A DNA stretch of 64,000 nucleotides, from positions 186,001 to 250,000 of the forward strand of contig JBOZRQ010000049.1 in assembly GCA_050789255.1 (NCBI GenBank), written 5' to 3'. The position numbers and the translations under genes were made by a program. Shown here piece by piece: positions 49,672-58,091 of this stretch. Every line of letters starts with the position of its first letter. Positions within the stretch are counted from its first letter, which is position 1. The stretch comes from JBOZRQ01 sp050789255 (lineage in GTDB: Bacteria > Bacillota > Sulfobacillia > Symbiobacteriales > Symbiobacteriaceae). The notes beneath the pieces were generated by a model. It did no database searches. It was not told the origin of the DNA and worked only from the letters and a program-made list of their open reading frames with translations.

Positions 49672-50610
49672 TTACCCTCTCCTTTGCGGATAGATGTGCC
49701 CGGACAGCCAAACCAGGTCCTGAATCAGGGGGACGTAGCCGTAGGCGTAGGCGACCTTGCTGGCCGCCTCCGAGTGCTCCAGCGCCTGTTGGACCCGCCG
49801 CTGGGCCCTGGCACAGAAGGCCAGTACCATGTTCCCCTCCACCTGGCCGTGAGGATCCTCCACCTCGGTGGCAATCTCCAGGGCGGCGCGGGCGTAGTCT
49901 TCCGCCAGGCCGAGCTCTGCCCGCAGCATTTGCACCACAGCCATGGAGCCGAGGATATGGCTCTTGGGCCGCAGTTCATACCGGGTTTCGTCGTTGGTGA
50001 CGGCTGCGGCGAGCGATATGTAGCGTTCGGCTTCCGCAAGGTCGTTCATTTTGAGGTAGCACAGCCCGCGCAAGTTGTGCAGGAACTCGTTGGCGTACGG
50101 GTCCTGCCGGGTGGCTGCCAAGGCGCCGGCTTGATCGAAGGCGCCGAGGGCGTCGGTGTAGTCGCCGCGGTAGTACAGGGCGCGGCCCAGATATGTGATT
50201 ACCGCTTCCTCGTGATGGCGCCGGTCGATCCAATCCAGCGGCATGGACAAGGCCTCGCGGTAGGAGTCGATGGAGCGGTCGTACTCCCCGATACGCTCAG
50301 AGGCGGTGCCGAGGTTTACCAGGCTGTCGAACAGCATGGCCTTGCTCTCCACCCCGGGGACCTGGCGGGCCAGCCGGACAGCCTCGTGCCCGTGAAAGAC
50401 CGCCTCAACCACCGAGCGCTTGAGGATGCATGCGGAGGTGTAGCAGAGCAGGTTGTAGGTGCGGGACTGGATGAGGGGATCGAGGTTGCCGTGGGAGAGG
50501 AAATGCTTTCCCTGTGCGATGACCTCCCGTGGGTCCTCATGCATGATGGCCTTCAGACGGTCGAAGTCCGGCGCAGGGCGGAACCGAACAACGCCGACGG
50601 CCTTTTCCAT
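49672..50610 (-). CDS. TPR-repeat protein, Rap/RRNPP-like, cassette 2
   Basis: A 312-residue helical protein without an HTH. Repeats include KAMLFDSLVNLGTASERIGE, RHHEEAVITYLGRALYYRGD, EFLHNLRGLCYLKMNDLAEA and SHILGSMAVVQMLRAELGLA, typical of TPR helices. ATG 50610 follows AAAGGAGGA. Its stop is 3 nt before the peptide gene, and upstream a TTGTAA-17-TAAAAA pair is a weak promoter candidate near 50690. It is the second of two such cassettes in the window, 18 kb apart. Confidence 0.82.
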   Translation of the reverse strand: MEKAVGVVRFRPAPDFDRLKAIMHEDPREVIAQGKHFLSHGNLDPLIQSRTYNLLCYTSACILKRSVVEAVFHGHEAVRLARQVPGVESKAMLFDSLVNLGTASERIGEYDRSIDSYREALSMPLDWIDRRHHEEAVITYLGRALYYRGDYTDALGAFDQAGALAATRQDPYANEFLHNLRGLCYLKMNDLAEAERYISLAAAVTNDETRYELRPKSHILGSMAVVQMLRAELGLAEDYARAALEIATEVEDPHGQVEGNMVLAFCARAQRRVQQALEHSEAASKVAYAYGYVPLIQDLVWLSGHIYPQRRG

Positions 50611-50749
50611 TCGATGTCCTCCTTTCAACGGCGAATAGCCGATCAGGTATGACTACAATCCTATTTTTACCATTTTCTCCATCAGATTACAAGTGCCGAT
50701 TCGCCGCCAGCGAACGTTCTTTTTCGACCATTTTCGTCATCTCAGGGCG

Positions 50750-50778
50750 TTGCCGATTCCTGGGAAATCATCTATCAT
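50750..50778 (+). promoter_or_regulatory. Sigma-A promoter of the 49-residue gene
   Basis: TTGCCG, a 17-nt spacer and TATCAT end 48 nt before an ATG at 50827. Confidence 0.7.
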
Positions 50779-50826
50779 AGAGTTGTACCACTTTCTGGAA
50801 ACGGAAAGCAGAGGAGGCGCTGCTCC

Positions 50827-50976
50827 ATGAAGGCTGAGCTGGAGAAGATTCGCCTTGCCGACCGCACTGAAGCGATTCTCCGCAGTGACAGGCAGGAGAT
50901 CTGCCTAACCCGTCGCCCGACGGAACGGCCAGCCTCAGACCTGAGTCTCTTGCCCAACAACAGCGAAGTGCAATGA
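50827..50976 (+). CDS. Small hypothetical protein, 49 aa
   Basis: A 49-codon frame with its own promoter (50750-50778), a GAGGAGG site 9 nt before ATG, and a terminator shared with leuS. The product is hydrophilic and charged (MKAELEKIRLADRTEAILRS), with no signal peptide. It faces away from the TPR/peptide cassette 2. Function unknown. Confidence 0.6.
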   Translation: MKAELEKIRLADRTEAILRSDRQEICLTRRPTERPASDLSLLPNNSEVQ

Positions 50977-50980
50977 CAAA

Positions 50981-51005
50981 CGGGGTAGGCAAACAGCCTA
51001 CCCCG
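50981..51005. terminator. Bidirectional terminator between 49-residue gene and leuS
   Basis: Perfect CGGGGTAGGC/GCCTACCCCG stem around AAACA, between the two convergent stop codons. T-runs are weak on both sides. Confidence 0.75.
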
Positions 51006-51011
51006 CTCCTG

Positions 51012-53591
51012 TTACTTGACGACGATATTGACCAGCTTGCCCGGGACCGGAATTACCTTGACGACCTGCTTGCCCTCGAGCAGCGCCTGCACCTTGGGCA
51101 TGTCGAGGGCCACCTTCTCCATCTCGGCGGCGCCGATCCCGGCGGGCACGTCGATGCGCTCGCGGACCTTGCCGTTGACCTGGACCACAATCTCCACGGT
51201 GTCGGCCTTGGCGACCGACTCGTCGTAGGTGGGCCAGGACTCCAGGTGGATCGAGGAGTGGTAGCCCAGCCGGCTCCACATCTCGTCCGCCAGGTGCGGG
51301 CAGAAGGGAGCGATGATCAGCACGGCCTTCTGCACCGCTTCGGCGATGACCAGGGTGGACTGCTCCGCCTCCGGCACCCGCTCACGGTACGCGTAGATGG
51401 CGTTGGTCATCTCCATCAGACCGGAGATGGCAGTGTTGAAGGCGAACCGATCATGCAGGTCGGAGGTGACCTTCTTGACGGTCCCGTGGATCACCCGGCG
51501 CAGGTCCTTGTCGACCTGGGTCAGGTTGCCCGCTAAGCGCTGCAGTCCCTCGGCCAGCTCGGCCTCGGTCAGCGCGCCCATCATGGCGGCGACGTTGCCG
51601 GCCTTGACCGGCAGCAGCGACCGGGCGTGCTGAACGGCGGGCAGGGCGCCGATCACCATGCGGTAGAAGCGGTTGACGAACCGGTAGGCGCCCTCGATGC
51701 CGGCGTCCGACCAGTCGAGGTCGCGCTCGGGCGGGGCAGCGAACATGATGAAGAGGCGGCAGGCGTCGGCGCCGTACCGGGCGATCATCTCCTCGGGGGA
51801 GACGACGTTGCCCTTCGACTTGGACATCTTGGCGCCGTCCTTGATCACCATGCCCTGGGTCAGCAGGGCCGAGAAGGGTTCGTCGACCTTCACGTAACCC
51901 ATGTCCCGCAGGACCTTGGTGAAGAAGCGGGAGTACAGCAGGTGGAGCACGGCGTGCTCGATGCCGCCCACGTACTGGTCGACCGACATCCAGTAGTCCA
52001 CGTCCTCGGGGTTCCAGGCCTGCTCCGCATTCTTGGCATCGGTATAGCGCAGGTAGTACCAGGAGGAGTCGACAAAGGTGTCCATGGTATCGGTCTCACG
52101 CCGGGCGTGGCCGCCGCAGCTCGGGCACGTGGCGTTCACAAAGCCCTGGTGTCGGGCCAGCGGGCTGCCGCCTTCGCCGGAGAAGTCCAGGTCGTCCGGA
52201 ATCCGGACGGGCAGCTGGTCCTCGGGCACCGGCACGGTGCCGCACTTGTCGCAGTAGACGATGGGAATGGGAGCGCCCCACGCCCGCTGCCGGCTGATCA
52301 GCCAGTCGCGCAGGCGGTAGTTGACCGTCTTCTTCCCGAAGCCCTTCTCTTCAGCGTAGCCGGCAACCTTGCCGATGCCGTCGAGGTTCGGGGTGCCGTC
52401 GAAGGGGCCCGAGTTGACCATGACGCCAGGCTCCACGAAGGCCTGGAGCATCTCCTCTGCCTTCAGGCTCGCGTCGTGGTTCTGGATGACCACCTTGATC
52501 TCCATGCCGTACTTCTTGGCGAACTCGAAGTCGCGCTGGTCGTGCGCCGGCACGCCCATGACGGCGCCGGTGCCGTACTCCATGAGGACGTAGTTGGCGA
52601 TCCACAGTTGGGCCTTCTCACCGTTGTACGGGTTGATCACGTCCACACCGAGGTAGATGCCTTCCTTCTCGGTCTCGGTCGAAGTACGGGTGATCTCATT
52701 CAGGCTCTTCATCTTCTCCTGGAAGGCCCGGATCTGCATCACCTTGTCAGCATTGATCAGGCCGGAGGTGCAGATCTTCTCCACGATCGGATGCTCCGGC
52801 GCCACCACCATGAAGGTCACGCCGTAGATGGTGTCCGGGCGGGTGGTGTAGACCGGGATCTTATCGCCGGTGGCAGCCAGGGTGAACTCAACCTGGGCGC
52901 CCTCGGAGCGGCCGATCCAGTTCTCCTGCATAATGCGGACCCGCTCGGGCCAGCCCTTCTCCAGCAGCTTCAGATCCTCCAGCAACTCGTCGGCGTACTG
53001 GGTGATCTTGAAGAACCACTGGGAGAGGTTGTTCTTGGTCACCACGCTGTCGCAGCGCCAGCAGAGGCCGTCCACGACCTGCTCGTTGGCCAGCACCGTG
53101 GCGCAGGTCGGGCACCAGTTGACCGGGGCAGTCTTCTTGTAGGCCAGCCCCTGCTTGTAGAACTGCAGGAAGAGCCACTGGGTCCACCTGTAGTAGTCCT
53201 CGCGGTAGGTGTAGACCGCACGGTCCCAGTCGTAGCTATAGCCGAGCTGCTTGAGCTGCTCGGTCATCTCAGCGATGTTGGATTTGGTCCAAACCGCCGG
53301 GCTGATGCCATTCTTGATGGCGGCGTTCTCGGCGGGCATGCCGAACGAGTCGTAGCCCATGGGATGCAGGACGTTGAAGCCCTTCATCCGGCGGTAGCGG
53401 GCGATTACGTCAACAATGGAGTAGTTGCGCACATGGCCCATGTGCAGCTTGCCGGAGGGGTACGGGAACATGGCCAGTGCGTAGTACTTGGGCTTGCTTG
53501 CGTCGCGCTCAACCTTGTAGATGGACTGGTCGGCCCACGTTTGCTGCCACTTCGGCTCCGACTCTCGGAAGTTAAACCGTTCCTCTGCCAT
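51012..53591 (-). CDS. leuS: Leucyl-tRNA synthetase
   Basis: A class I synthetase of 859 residues that charges tRNA-Leu. HIGH motif in PYPSGKLHMGHVRNY, KMSKS in GAKMSKSKGNVV, with the CP1 editing domain between (SLNEITRTSTETEKEG, GTGAVMGVPAHDQRDFEF) and the usual C-terminal domain. Zinc-type Cys pairs sit at CPTCA and CWRCD. ATG 53591 follows GGGAGGTCG. A Leu T-box leader lies directly upstream. Confidence 0.98.
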   Translation of the reverse strand: MAEERFNFRESEPKWQQTWADQSIYKVERDASKPKYYALAMFPYPSGKLHMGHVRNYSIVDVIARYRRMKGFNVLHPMGYDSFGMPAENAAIKNGISPAVWTKSNIAEMTEQLKQLGYSYDWDRAVYTYREDYYRWTQWLFLQFYKQGLAYKKTAPVNWCPTCATVLANEQVVDGLCWRCDSVVTKNNLSQWFFKITQYADELLEDLKLLEKGWPERVRIMQENWIGRSEGAQVEFTLAATGDKIPVYTTRPDTIYGVTFMVVAPEHPIVEKICTSGLINADKVMQIRAFQEKMKSLNEITRTSTETEKEGIYLGVDVINPYNGEKAQLWIANYVLMEYGTGAVMGVPAHDQRDFEFAKKYGMEIKVVIQNHDASLKAEEMLQAFVEPGVMVNSGPFDGTPNLDGIGKVAGYAEEKGFGKKTVNYRLRDWLISRQRAWGAPIPIVYCDKCGTVPVPEDQLPVRIPDDLDFSGEGGSPLARHQGFVNATCPSCGGHARRETDTMDTFVDSSWYYLRYTDAKNAEQAWNPEDVDYWMSVDQYVGGIEHAVLHLLYSRFFTKVLRDMGYVKVDEPFSALLTQGMVIKDGAKMSKSKGNVVSPEEMIARYGADACRLFIMFAAPPERDLDWSDAGIEGAYRFVNRFYRMVIGALPAVQHARSLLPVKAGNVAAMMGALTEAELAEGLQRLAGNLTQVDKDLRRVIHGTVKKVTSDLHDRFAFNTAISGLMEMTNAIYAYRERVPEAEQSTLVIAEAVQKAVLIIAPFCPHLADEMWSRLGYHSSIHLESWPTYDESVAKADTVEIVVQVNGKVRERIDVPAGIGAAEMEKVALDMPKVQALLEGKQVVKVIPVPGKLVNIVVK

Positions 53592-53612
53592 GCTGAAAGT
53601 ACGACCTCCCTG

Positions 53613-53890
53613 ATAAAAAGCCAAAAAGCTCTCGTCCCATGAAGGGACGAGAGCCTGTTCCTCCCGCGGTACCACCCTGCTTGGCCTGTTCAGCCCTGCT
53701 TTGACCGGCGATAACGGGCCGGGGCCCGGCATGAACTACTGGTGGTTCATTCATGCGGCTCAGGGGCGAGGTTCAGCCAGTCCCGCTGCCGCCTTGCACC
53801 AACCGGCGGCTCTCTGAAAGGGGGCGTGGCCTACTGAGTCCCCGTCGTAGCGTTTTACGTCATAGAATGTGCGGCCCACTAGGGGCACAC
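53613..53890 (-). promoter_or_regulatory. T-box riboswitch leader of leuS
   Basis: The minus strand holds the antiterminator T-box at 53665-53682 (AAGCAGGGTGGTACCGCG), a terminator stem at 53628-53654 with TTTTT, and a specifier loop where GAACCTC puts a CTC leucine codon at 53770-53768. Upstream lies the AGAGAG/GGTTGGTGCAA stem I pattern. Uncharged tRNA-Leu would favour antitermination and leuS expression. The 5' end is approximate. Confidence 0.93.
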
Positions 53891-53924
53891 GTGAGTAATA
53901 TTATGGGTCACGTCCCGGTCAAAG

Positions 53925-55139
53925 TCAAGTCAGGGAGAGATTCGCCAGTTTAGCACTCACCCGGAGAGCCGCTTCCAGGTCGGCAATGATATCCGCCGGA
54001 TCCTCCAGACCGACGCTCAGGCGGACCAGCCCGTCCGAAATGCCCATGACCGCCCGCTGCTCGGCGGGCACCACCGAGTGGGTCATGGAGGCCGGGTGCT
54101 GAATCAGGGTATCAGCATCGCCAAGGCTGACGGCGACCTGGCAGAGTTCAACGTGATTCATCAACTGTCGGCCGGCCTCCAGGCCGCCCTTCAGCTCGAA
54201 GGCCATGATCCCGCCCGGGCCGTCCATTTGCAGGCGGGCCAGGTCGTACTGCTCGAAGCTCGGAAGCCCCGGATAGTAGACCTTGCTGACCGCCGGGTGA
54301 CGCTCCAGGAACTCGGCGACCCGCATGGCGTTCTCGCAGTGGCGGTCGAGCCGGACGTGCAGCGTCTTGAGGCCACGCAGCAGGAGCCAGGCATCGAAGG
54401 GGGCGATCACCGCGCCTACGTTCTTCAGCGTTGTCATCCGGACCTCGTCAATGAATGCCTTGCTGCCAACCGCGATGCCGGCGATCACATCCCCGTGGCC
54501 GCCGATATACTTGGTCGCGCTGTGGACGACCACGTCGGCGCCGAGCGCCAGCGGGCGCTGCAAATAAGGGCTCATGAAGGTGTTGTCCACCACCAGGGAG
54601 ATCCCCCGCCCATGGCAGATGGCGGCCAGCGCACGGATGTCTGCCAGCTTCATCGTCGGGTTTGCCGGGGTTTCCAGCACCAAAACCCGTGTATTGGGCT
54701 TGATCGCCGCTTCCACCGCTGTCAGGTCGGAGCAGTCGACCGGGGTTGCTTCCACGCCAAAGCGGCCAAGCACCTCGTGCAGGAAGGCGTAGGTGCAGCC
54801 GTAGATCGCATCGCCGTAGATGACGTGGTCGCCGGCCTTGACCAGCGCCATCAGCACAGCCGAGATGGCGCCCATGCCAGAACCGAAGGCCAGGGCCGCC
54901 TCGCCGCGCTCCAGGTCGGCCATCTTCTCCTCCAGGGCGGCCTGCGTCGGGTTGCCAAGGCGGGTGTAGATATAGCCCGGTTCGGTGCCGGCAAAGCGGG
55001 CGGCGCCCTGCTCGGCGCTCGCGAAGACGAAGGTGGAGGTCTGGTAGATCGGCGTGGTCAGGGCGCCGGTAGCGGGATCAGGCTGCTGGCCGGCATGTAC
55101 ACAGCGTGTGGCCACACCGTGGTTCTTCTGCGTCTTCAT
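53925..55139 (-). CDS. megL: Methionine gamma-lyase
   Basis: A 404-residue PLP enzyme of the Cys/Met metabolism family. The lysine is in HSATKYIGGHGDV. The motif DAIYGCTYAFLHEVLG carries the Cys that marks methionine gamma-lyase rather than cystathionine enzymes. It releases methanethiol, ammonia and 2-oxobutyrate from Met. ATG 55139 follows GGAGGTG. A sigma-54 promoter at 55181-55197 suggests control by the next gene, a sigma-54 activator. Confidence 0.9.
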   Translation of the reverse strand: MKTQKNHGVATRCVHAGQQPDPATGALTTPIYQTSTFVFASAEQGAARFAGTEPGYIYTRLGNPTQAALEEKMADLERGEAALAFGSGMGAISAVLMALVKAGDHVIYGDAIYGCTYAFLHEVLGRFGVEATPVDCSDLTAVEAAIKPNTRVLVLETPANPTMKLADIRALAAICHGRGISLVVDNTFMSPYLQRPLALGADVVVHSATKYIGGHGDVIAGIAVGSKAFIDEVRMTTLKNVGAVIAPFDAWLLLRGLKTLHVRLDRHCENAMRVAEFLERHPAVSKVYYPGLPSFEQYDLARLQMDGPGGIMAFELKGGLEAGRQLMNHVELCQVAVSLGDADTLIQHPASMTHSVVPAEQRAVMGISDGLVRLSVGLEDPADIIADLEAALRVSAKLANLSLT

Positions 55140-55180
55140 AGGGCACCTCCGAATGTCGTTGGTGTACGCCTATTCAACAC

Positions 55181-55197
55181 TGCAAAACTTGTGCCAA
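55181..55197 (-). promoter_or_regulatory. Sigma-54 (-24/-12) promoter of megL
   Basis: The minus strand reads TTGGCACAAGTTTTGCA, an exact fit to TTGGCAC-N5-TTGCA. It lies about 42 nt before the megL start. Confidence 0.9.
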
Positions 55198-55200
55198 AGC

Positions 55201-55224
55201 AAAAAGCCCGCCGTGGCGGGCTTT
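55201..55224 (-). terminator. Terminator of the sigma-54 regulator gene
   Basis: AAAGCCCGCC pairs with GGCGGGCTTT around two bases, followed by TTGC on the minus strand, directly before the -24 box. It separates regulator and megL transcripts. Confidence 0.85.
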
Positions 55225-55245
55225 CACTGCATACGAGCGGCACGA

Positions 55246-55276
55246 TTTCGTTCCACGCGGCAAGTTTTCGTTCCAC
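55246..55276 (-). promoter_or_regulatory. Tandem direct repeat, candidate enhancer of the megL promoter
   Basis: GTGGAACGAAA occurs twice on the minus strand, 20 nt apart (two helical turns), ending where the regulator gene ends and about 50-80 nt above the -24 box. This is a usual place for activator binding sites of sigma-54 promoters. Confidence 0.65.
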
Positions 55277-56797
55277 TCAGTCACTCAGGAGGTGCGAAAG
55301 ACCCAGGCGATGCGCCCGGTTGAGGATGGTCGTGTGGGAGACCCCGAGGGCCTGGGCCGCCCGGCGGGCGCTCCCTGTACGGGCCAGGGTCTCGGAAAGA
55401 ATCTGCCGCTCGACCTCGGCCAGCCGCTCCTTCAGGCTGCCCTGGGAAAGGGCCGCCGCAACGGGCGCCGCCTCAAGCATCAGGTGCTCGGGGGCGATCT
55501 CTCCGCTGCCCGCCAGGGCCATCGCCCGCTCCACGGCGTTCTCCAGCTCGCGCACGTTCCCGGGCCACGGGTGCTCCCGCAGGCGGCGCCGGGCTTCGGC
55601 CGTCAGGTCGGGCACGGGGCGCCCCAACCGCTGGGCCCAGCGCTGGAGCATCAGGTCAACCAGTGCGTCGATATCCTCCCGGCGCTCCCGCAGGGGCGGA
55701 ATCACAATGGGAATGACGTTGAGCCGGTAGTAGAGATCGTCACGGAACTGGCGCTCGGCCACCATCGACCGCAGGTTCCGGTTGGTCGCAGCGATGATCC
55801 GGATGTCCACCGGGATCTCCTCCCGGCCGCCCACCCGGCGGACCCGCCCCTCCTGGAGCACCCGGAGCAGTTTGGCCTGCAGATGCCCGGGGAGTTCGCC
55901 AATCTCATCAAGGAAGACGGTGCCCCCACCTGCGAACTCGAAGATTCCCTGCTTGCCGCCCCGCTTGGCGCCGGTGAAGCTGCCCTCCTCGTACCCGAAC
56001 AGCTCGCTCTCCAGGAGCGACTCGGGCAGGGCAGCGCAGTTGATGGGCACAAACGGGCCGGCTGCCCGTGCGCTCTCACCGTGGATCGCCCGGGCAAAGA
56101 TCTCCTTGCCGGTGCCGCTCTCCCCCTGCAGGAGCACGGTGGCGTCGACCCGGCTGGCGGCCTTGGCCAGTCGCACCACCTCGGTCATGAGCCGGCTGGC
56201 GGAGGTGATCTCCGCGAAGCCGATCGTCTGTGGCTTGGTCAGGGTATGTACCAGGGCCCGGGCCTGCTGGATCGACTTGAGCACCAGCACCATGCCGCCA
56301 GGCTCCCCGAGCGGTCGGCTCGAAACGATGTAGTGGAGGGCGCCCCGTGGGGTCTTCACCCGGACCTCCTCATTGTCGAACCGGGCCGCATCCCGCAGCA
56401 GGCGGTCGGTGCCCAGCACCTCGGCAGCCGGCCGGCCCACGGCACGCTCGACCGGCAGGGCGAGAATCTGCGCGGCTGCGGGGTTCAGGCTGGCCACCTG
56501 CCCGCCGGCCCGGACCACCAGGACACCGTCGCTCACAGCCTCAAGGACGGCGTCGACCTCCCGCTGCTTCTCCTCCTGGGGCAACAGGGCGACGGGCTCC
56601 ACCGAGAGCACTCCCGGCAGCTGGAGCACCCGGTGCCGCACCTCCTCCCCCAGCGGGCCCTCCAGGCGAAGGAAGCCAAGGCCGGGCAAAACCTCCATGG
56701 CGCCAATATCGATGCGGGCGCCCGAAACGACTGTAAGGATGTCCAACAGCATACCTACCCGGTTTTCGGTGGCGATGCGCCAGCGGCTTGTCATCAT
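55277..56797 (-). CDS. TyrR-like sigma-54-dependent activator (ACT-PAS-AAA+-HTH)
   Basis: A 506-residue bEBP. Residues 1-75 look like an ACT domain, 80-190 like a PAS domain (VLEAVSDGVLVVRAGGQVAS, LNPAAAQIL), then AAA+ with Walker A GESGTGKE, the sigma-54 contact loop GSFTGA, Walker B GTVFLDEIGELP and RDDLYYRLNV. A C-terminal HTH follows (ARRAAQALGVSHTTILNRAH). ACT suggests amino acid sensing. Next to megL and its promoter, it likely controls that gene. GSFTGA differs by one residue from GAFTGA. Confidence 0.92.
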   Translation of the reverse strand: MMTSRWRIATENRVGMLLDILTVVSGARIDIGAMEVLPGLGFLRLEGPLGEEVRHRVLQLPGVLSVEPVALLPQEEKQREVDAVLEAVSDGVLVVRAGGQVASLNPAAAQILALPVERAVGRPAAEVLGTDRLLRDAARFDNEEVRVKTPRGALHYIVSSRPLGEPGGMVLVLKSIQQARALVHTLTKPQTIGFAEITSASRLMTEVVRLAKAASRVDATVLLQGESGTGKEIFARAIHGESARAAGPFVPINCAALPESLLESELFGYEEGSFTGAKRGGKQGIFEFAGGGTVFLDEIGELPGHLQAKLLRVLQEGRVRRVGGREEIPVDIRIIAATNRNLRSMVAERQFRDDLYYRLNVIPIVIPPLRERREDIDALVDLMLQRWAQRLGRPVPDLTAEARRRLREHPWPGNVRELENAVERAMALAGSGEIAPEHLMLEAAPVAAALSQGSLKERLAEVERQILSETLARTGSARRAAQALGVSHTTILNRAHRLGLSHLLSD

Positions 56798-56807
56798 TGC
56801 TTCCCCC

Positions 56808-56836
56808 TTGACGGGTCAGGGCTCTCCTCCTACTAT
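56808..56836 (+). promoter_or_regulatory. Sigma-A promoter of the NarL-type kinase operon
   Basis: TTGACG, a 17-nt spacer and TACTAT, then a TTG start 34 nt downstream. Confidence 0.75.
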
Positions 56837-56870
56837 AGCAGAAGTTATACAATTCAAGGGGCTGGTAAAA

Positions 56871-58091
56871 TTGCAGCCGGTCGCAGCACGCCGCTTCGGC
56901 CCCGTCGTGGAAATCTCGAAGCTTTTGATGATGATCGCCAGCTACCTCCCTTACGCCGTCCTCCGCGAAGCCGAAGCCATGGGAAACGCCCGCTGGCTGC
57001 TGGTGGGCATCGGCGCATACCTGTGTGTCGCCATGCTCGTGCGCAACCTGGCGCTGGAGAGCCGCCTGCCGGAGTGGGGCCGCTGGGTGTGGCTCGCCTT
57101 CGACTACGCCCTCTGGTGGTTCGGGCAGTCCCTCAACCACTGGGACATCCCCACCCTGTTCGCCGGCTTTGCCATGATGGCGGACGCCACCCTGATGGGC
57201 TGGCGATGGCTGCGCGGGCTGATCGCTTACGCCATGACCGGCAGCCTCCTGATGATGGGACCCTTTATGGCCGGCGCCCGGGAAGGGCGCAACTTCTGGG
57301 TCCACTGGTTCGTCGTGCTCGCGCCCGCCATGTTTCTGATTTACGGGATGGTCTACCTGGCCTGCCGCATGCTCGAGGAGCGCGACGAGGCGAACCGGGC
57401 CCGCAAGGAGGCCGAGTTGGCCAACGCTCACCTGCGGGAGTACGCCGGGCAGGTGGAAGACCTGGCCGTCCTACGGGAGCGCAACCGACTGGCCCGTGAG
57501 GTGCATGACACCGTAGCCCACGGCTTCACAGGGATGATCATGCAGCTTGAGGCGGTCACCCGCTTGATGAAGAAGCACCCGGACCAGGCTGAACAGGCGC
57601 TGCTGGCCGTTCAGGACCAGGCGCGGGACAGCCTCGCTGAGATTCGCCGGTCCGTCCATGCCCTGCGCCCCCTGCAGATGGAGAACCGCAAGGGCGTGGC
57701 GGCGCTGAAGCGCCTTGTGGAGGAGTACTCCGGCACCACCGGCGTCAAGACGGACCTTGTGGTAGAGGGCATCCCGGTGGAACTGCCGGCCGGGCACGAC
57801 CTCTGCCTCTACCGTACGGCCCAGGAGGGCCTCACCAACGCCTTCCGGCACGGCCGGGCCACCCGGGCCCGGCTGCGCGTGACCTTCACCCCGGACGCCG
57901 TCATCGCCATTGTGGAGGATAACGGCCGGACTCTGCCACCGTCGTACCAGCCCGGCCTGGGAATCGTGGGGATCCGGGAACGTGCGGAGGTCCTGGGCGG
58001 CAAGGTCCAGGCCGGCCCTGCGGCCACCGGCGGCTTCGTCCTGCAACTTACTCTGCCGCTGACACAACCGGGAGGTGCAGTAACCGCATGA
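56871..58091 (+). CDS. NarL-type sensor histidine kinase (HisKA_3)
   Basis: A 406-residue membrane kinase. Several N-terminal helices (LLMMIASYLPYAVLREAEAM, WLLVGIGAYLCVAMLVRNLA, WVHWFVVLAPAMFLIYGMVY), then a DHp of the HisKA_3 type with RLAREVHDTVAHGFTGMIMQ and the ATP domain (LYRTAQEGLTNAFRHGRA, GLGIVGIRERAEVLGG). TTG 56871 sits 9 nt after AAGGGGC. It overlaps the response regulator by ATGA. Signal unknown. Confidence 0.92.
   Translation: MQPVAARRFGPVVEISKLLMMIASYLPYAVLREAEAMGNARWLLVGIGAYLCVAMLVRNLALESRLPEWGRWVWLAFDYALWWFGQSLNHWDIPTLFAGFAMMADATLMGWRWLRGLIAYAMTGSLLMMGPFMAGAREGRNFWVHWFVVLAPAMFLIYGMVYLACRMLEERDEANRARKEAELANAHLREYAGQVEDLAVLRERNRLAREVHDTVAHGFTGMIMQLEAVTRLMKKHPDQAEQALLAVQDQARDSLAEIRRSVHALRPLQMENRKGVAALKRLVEEYSGTTGVKTDLVVEGIPVELPAGHDLCLYRTAQEGLTNAFRHGRATRARLRVTFTPDAVIAIVEDNGRTLPPSYQPGLGIVGIRERAEVLGGKVQAGPAATGGFVLQLTLPLTQPGGAVTA

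Noticed and set aside
49517..49711. 64-residue open frame over the peptide gene
   Set aside because: It overlaps the TPR stop and the 40-residue frame; it has no site of its own and its Arg/Gly-rich product looks like a shadow.
51627..53642. 671-residue plus-strand frame opposite leuS
   Set aside because: Shadow of leuS: Val/His/Leu-rich with no family features, and the T-box leader overlaps its end.
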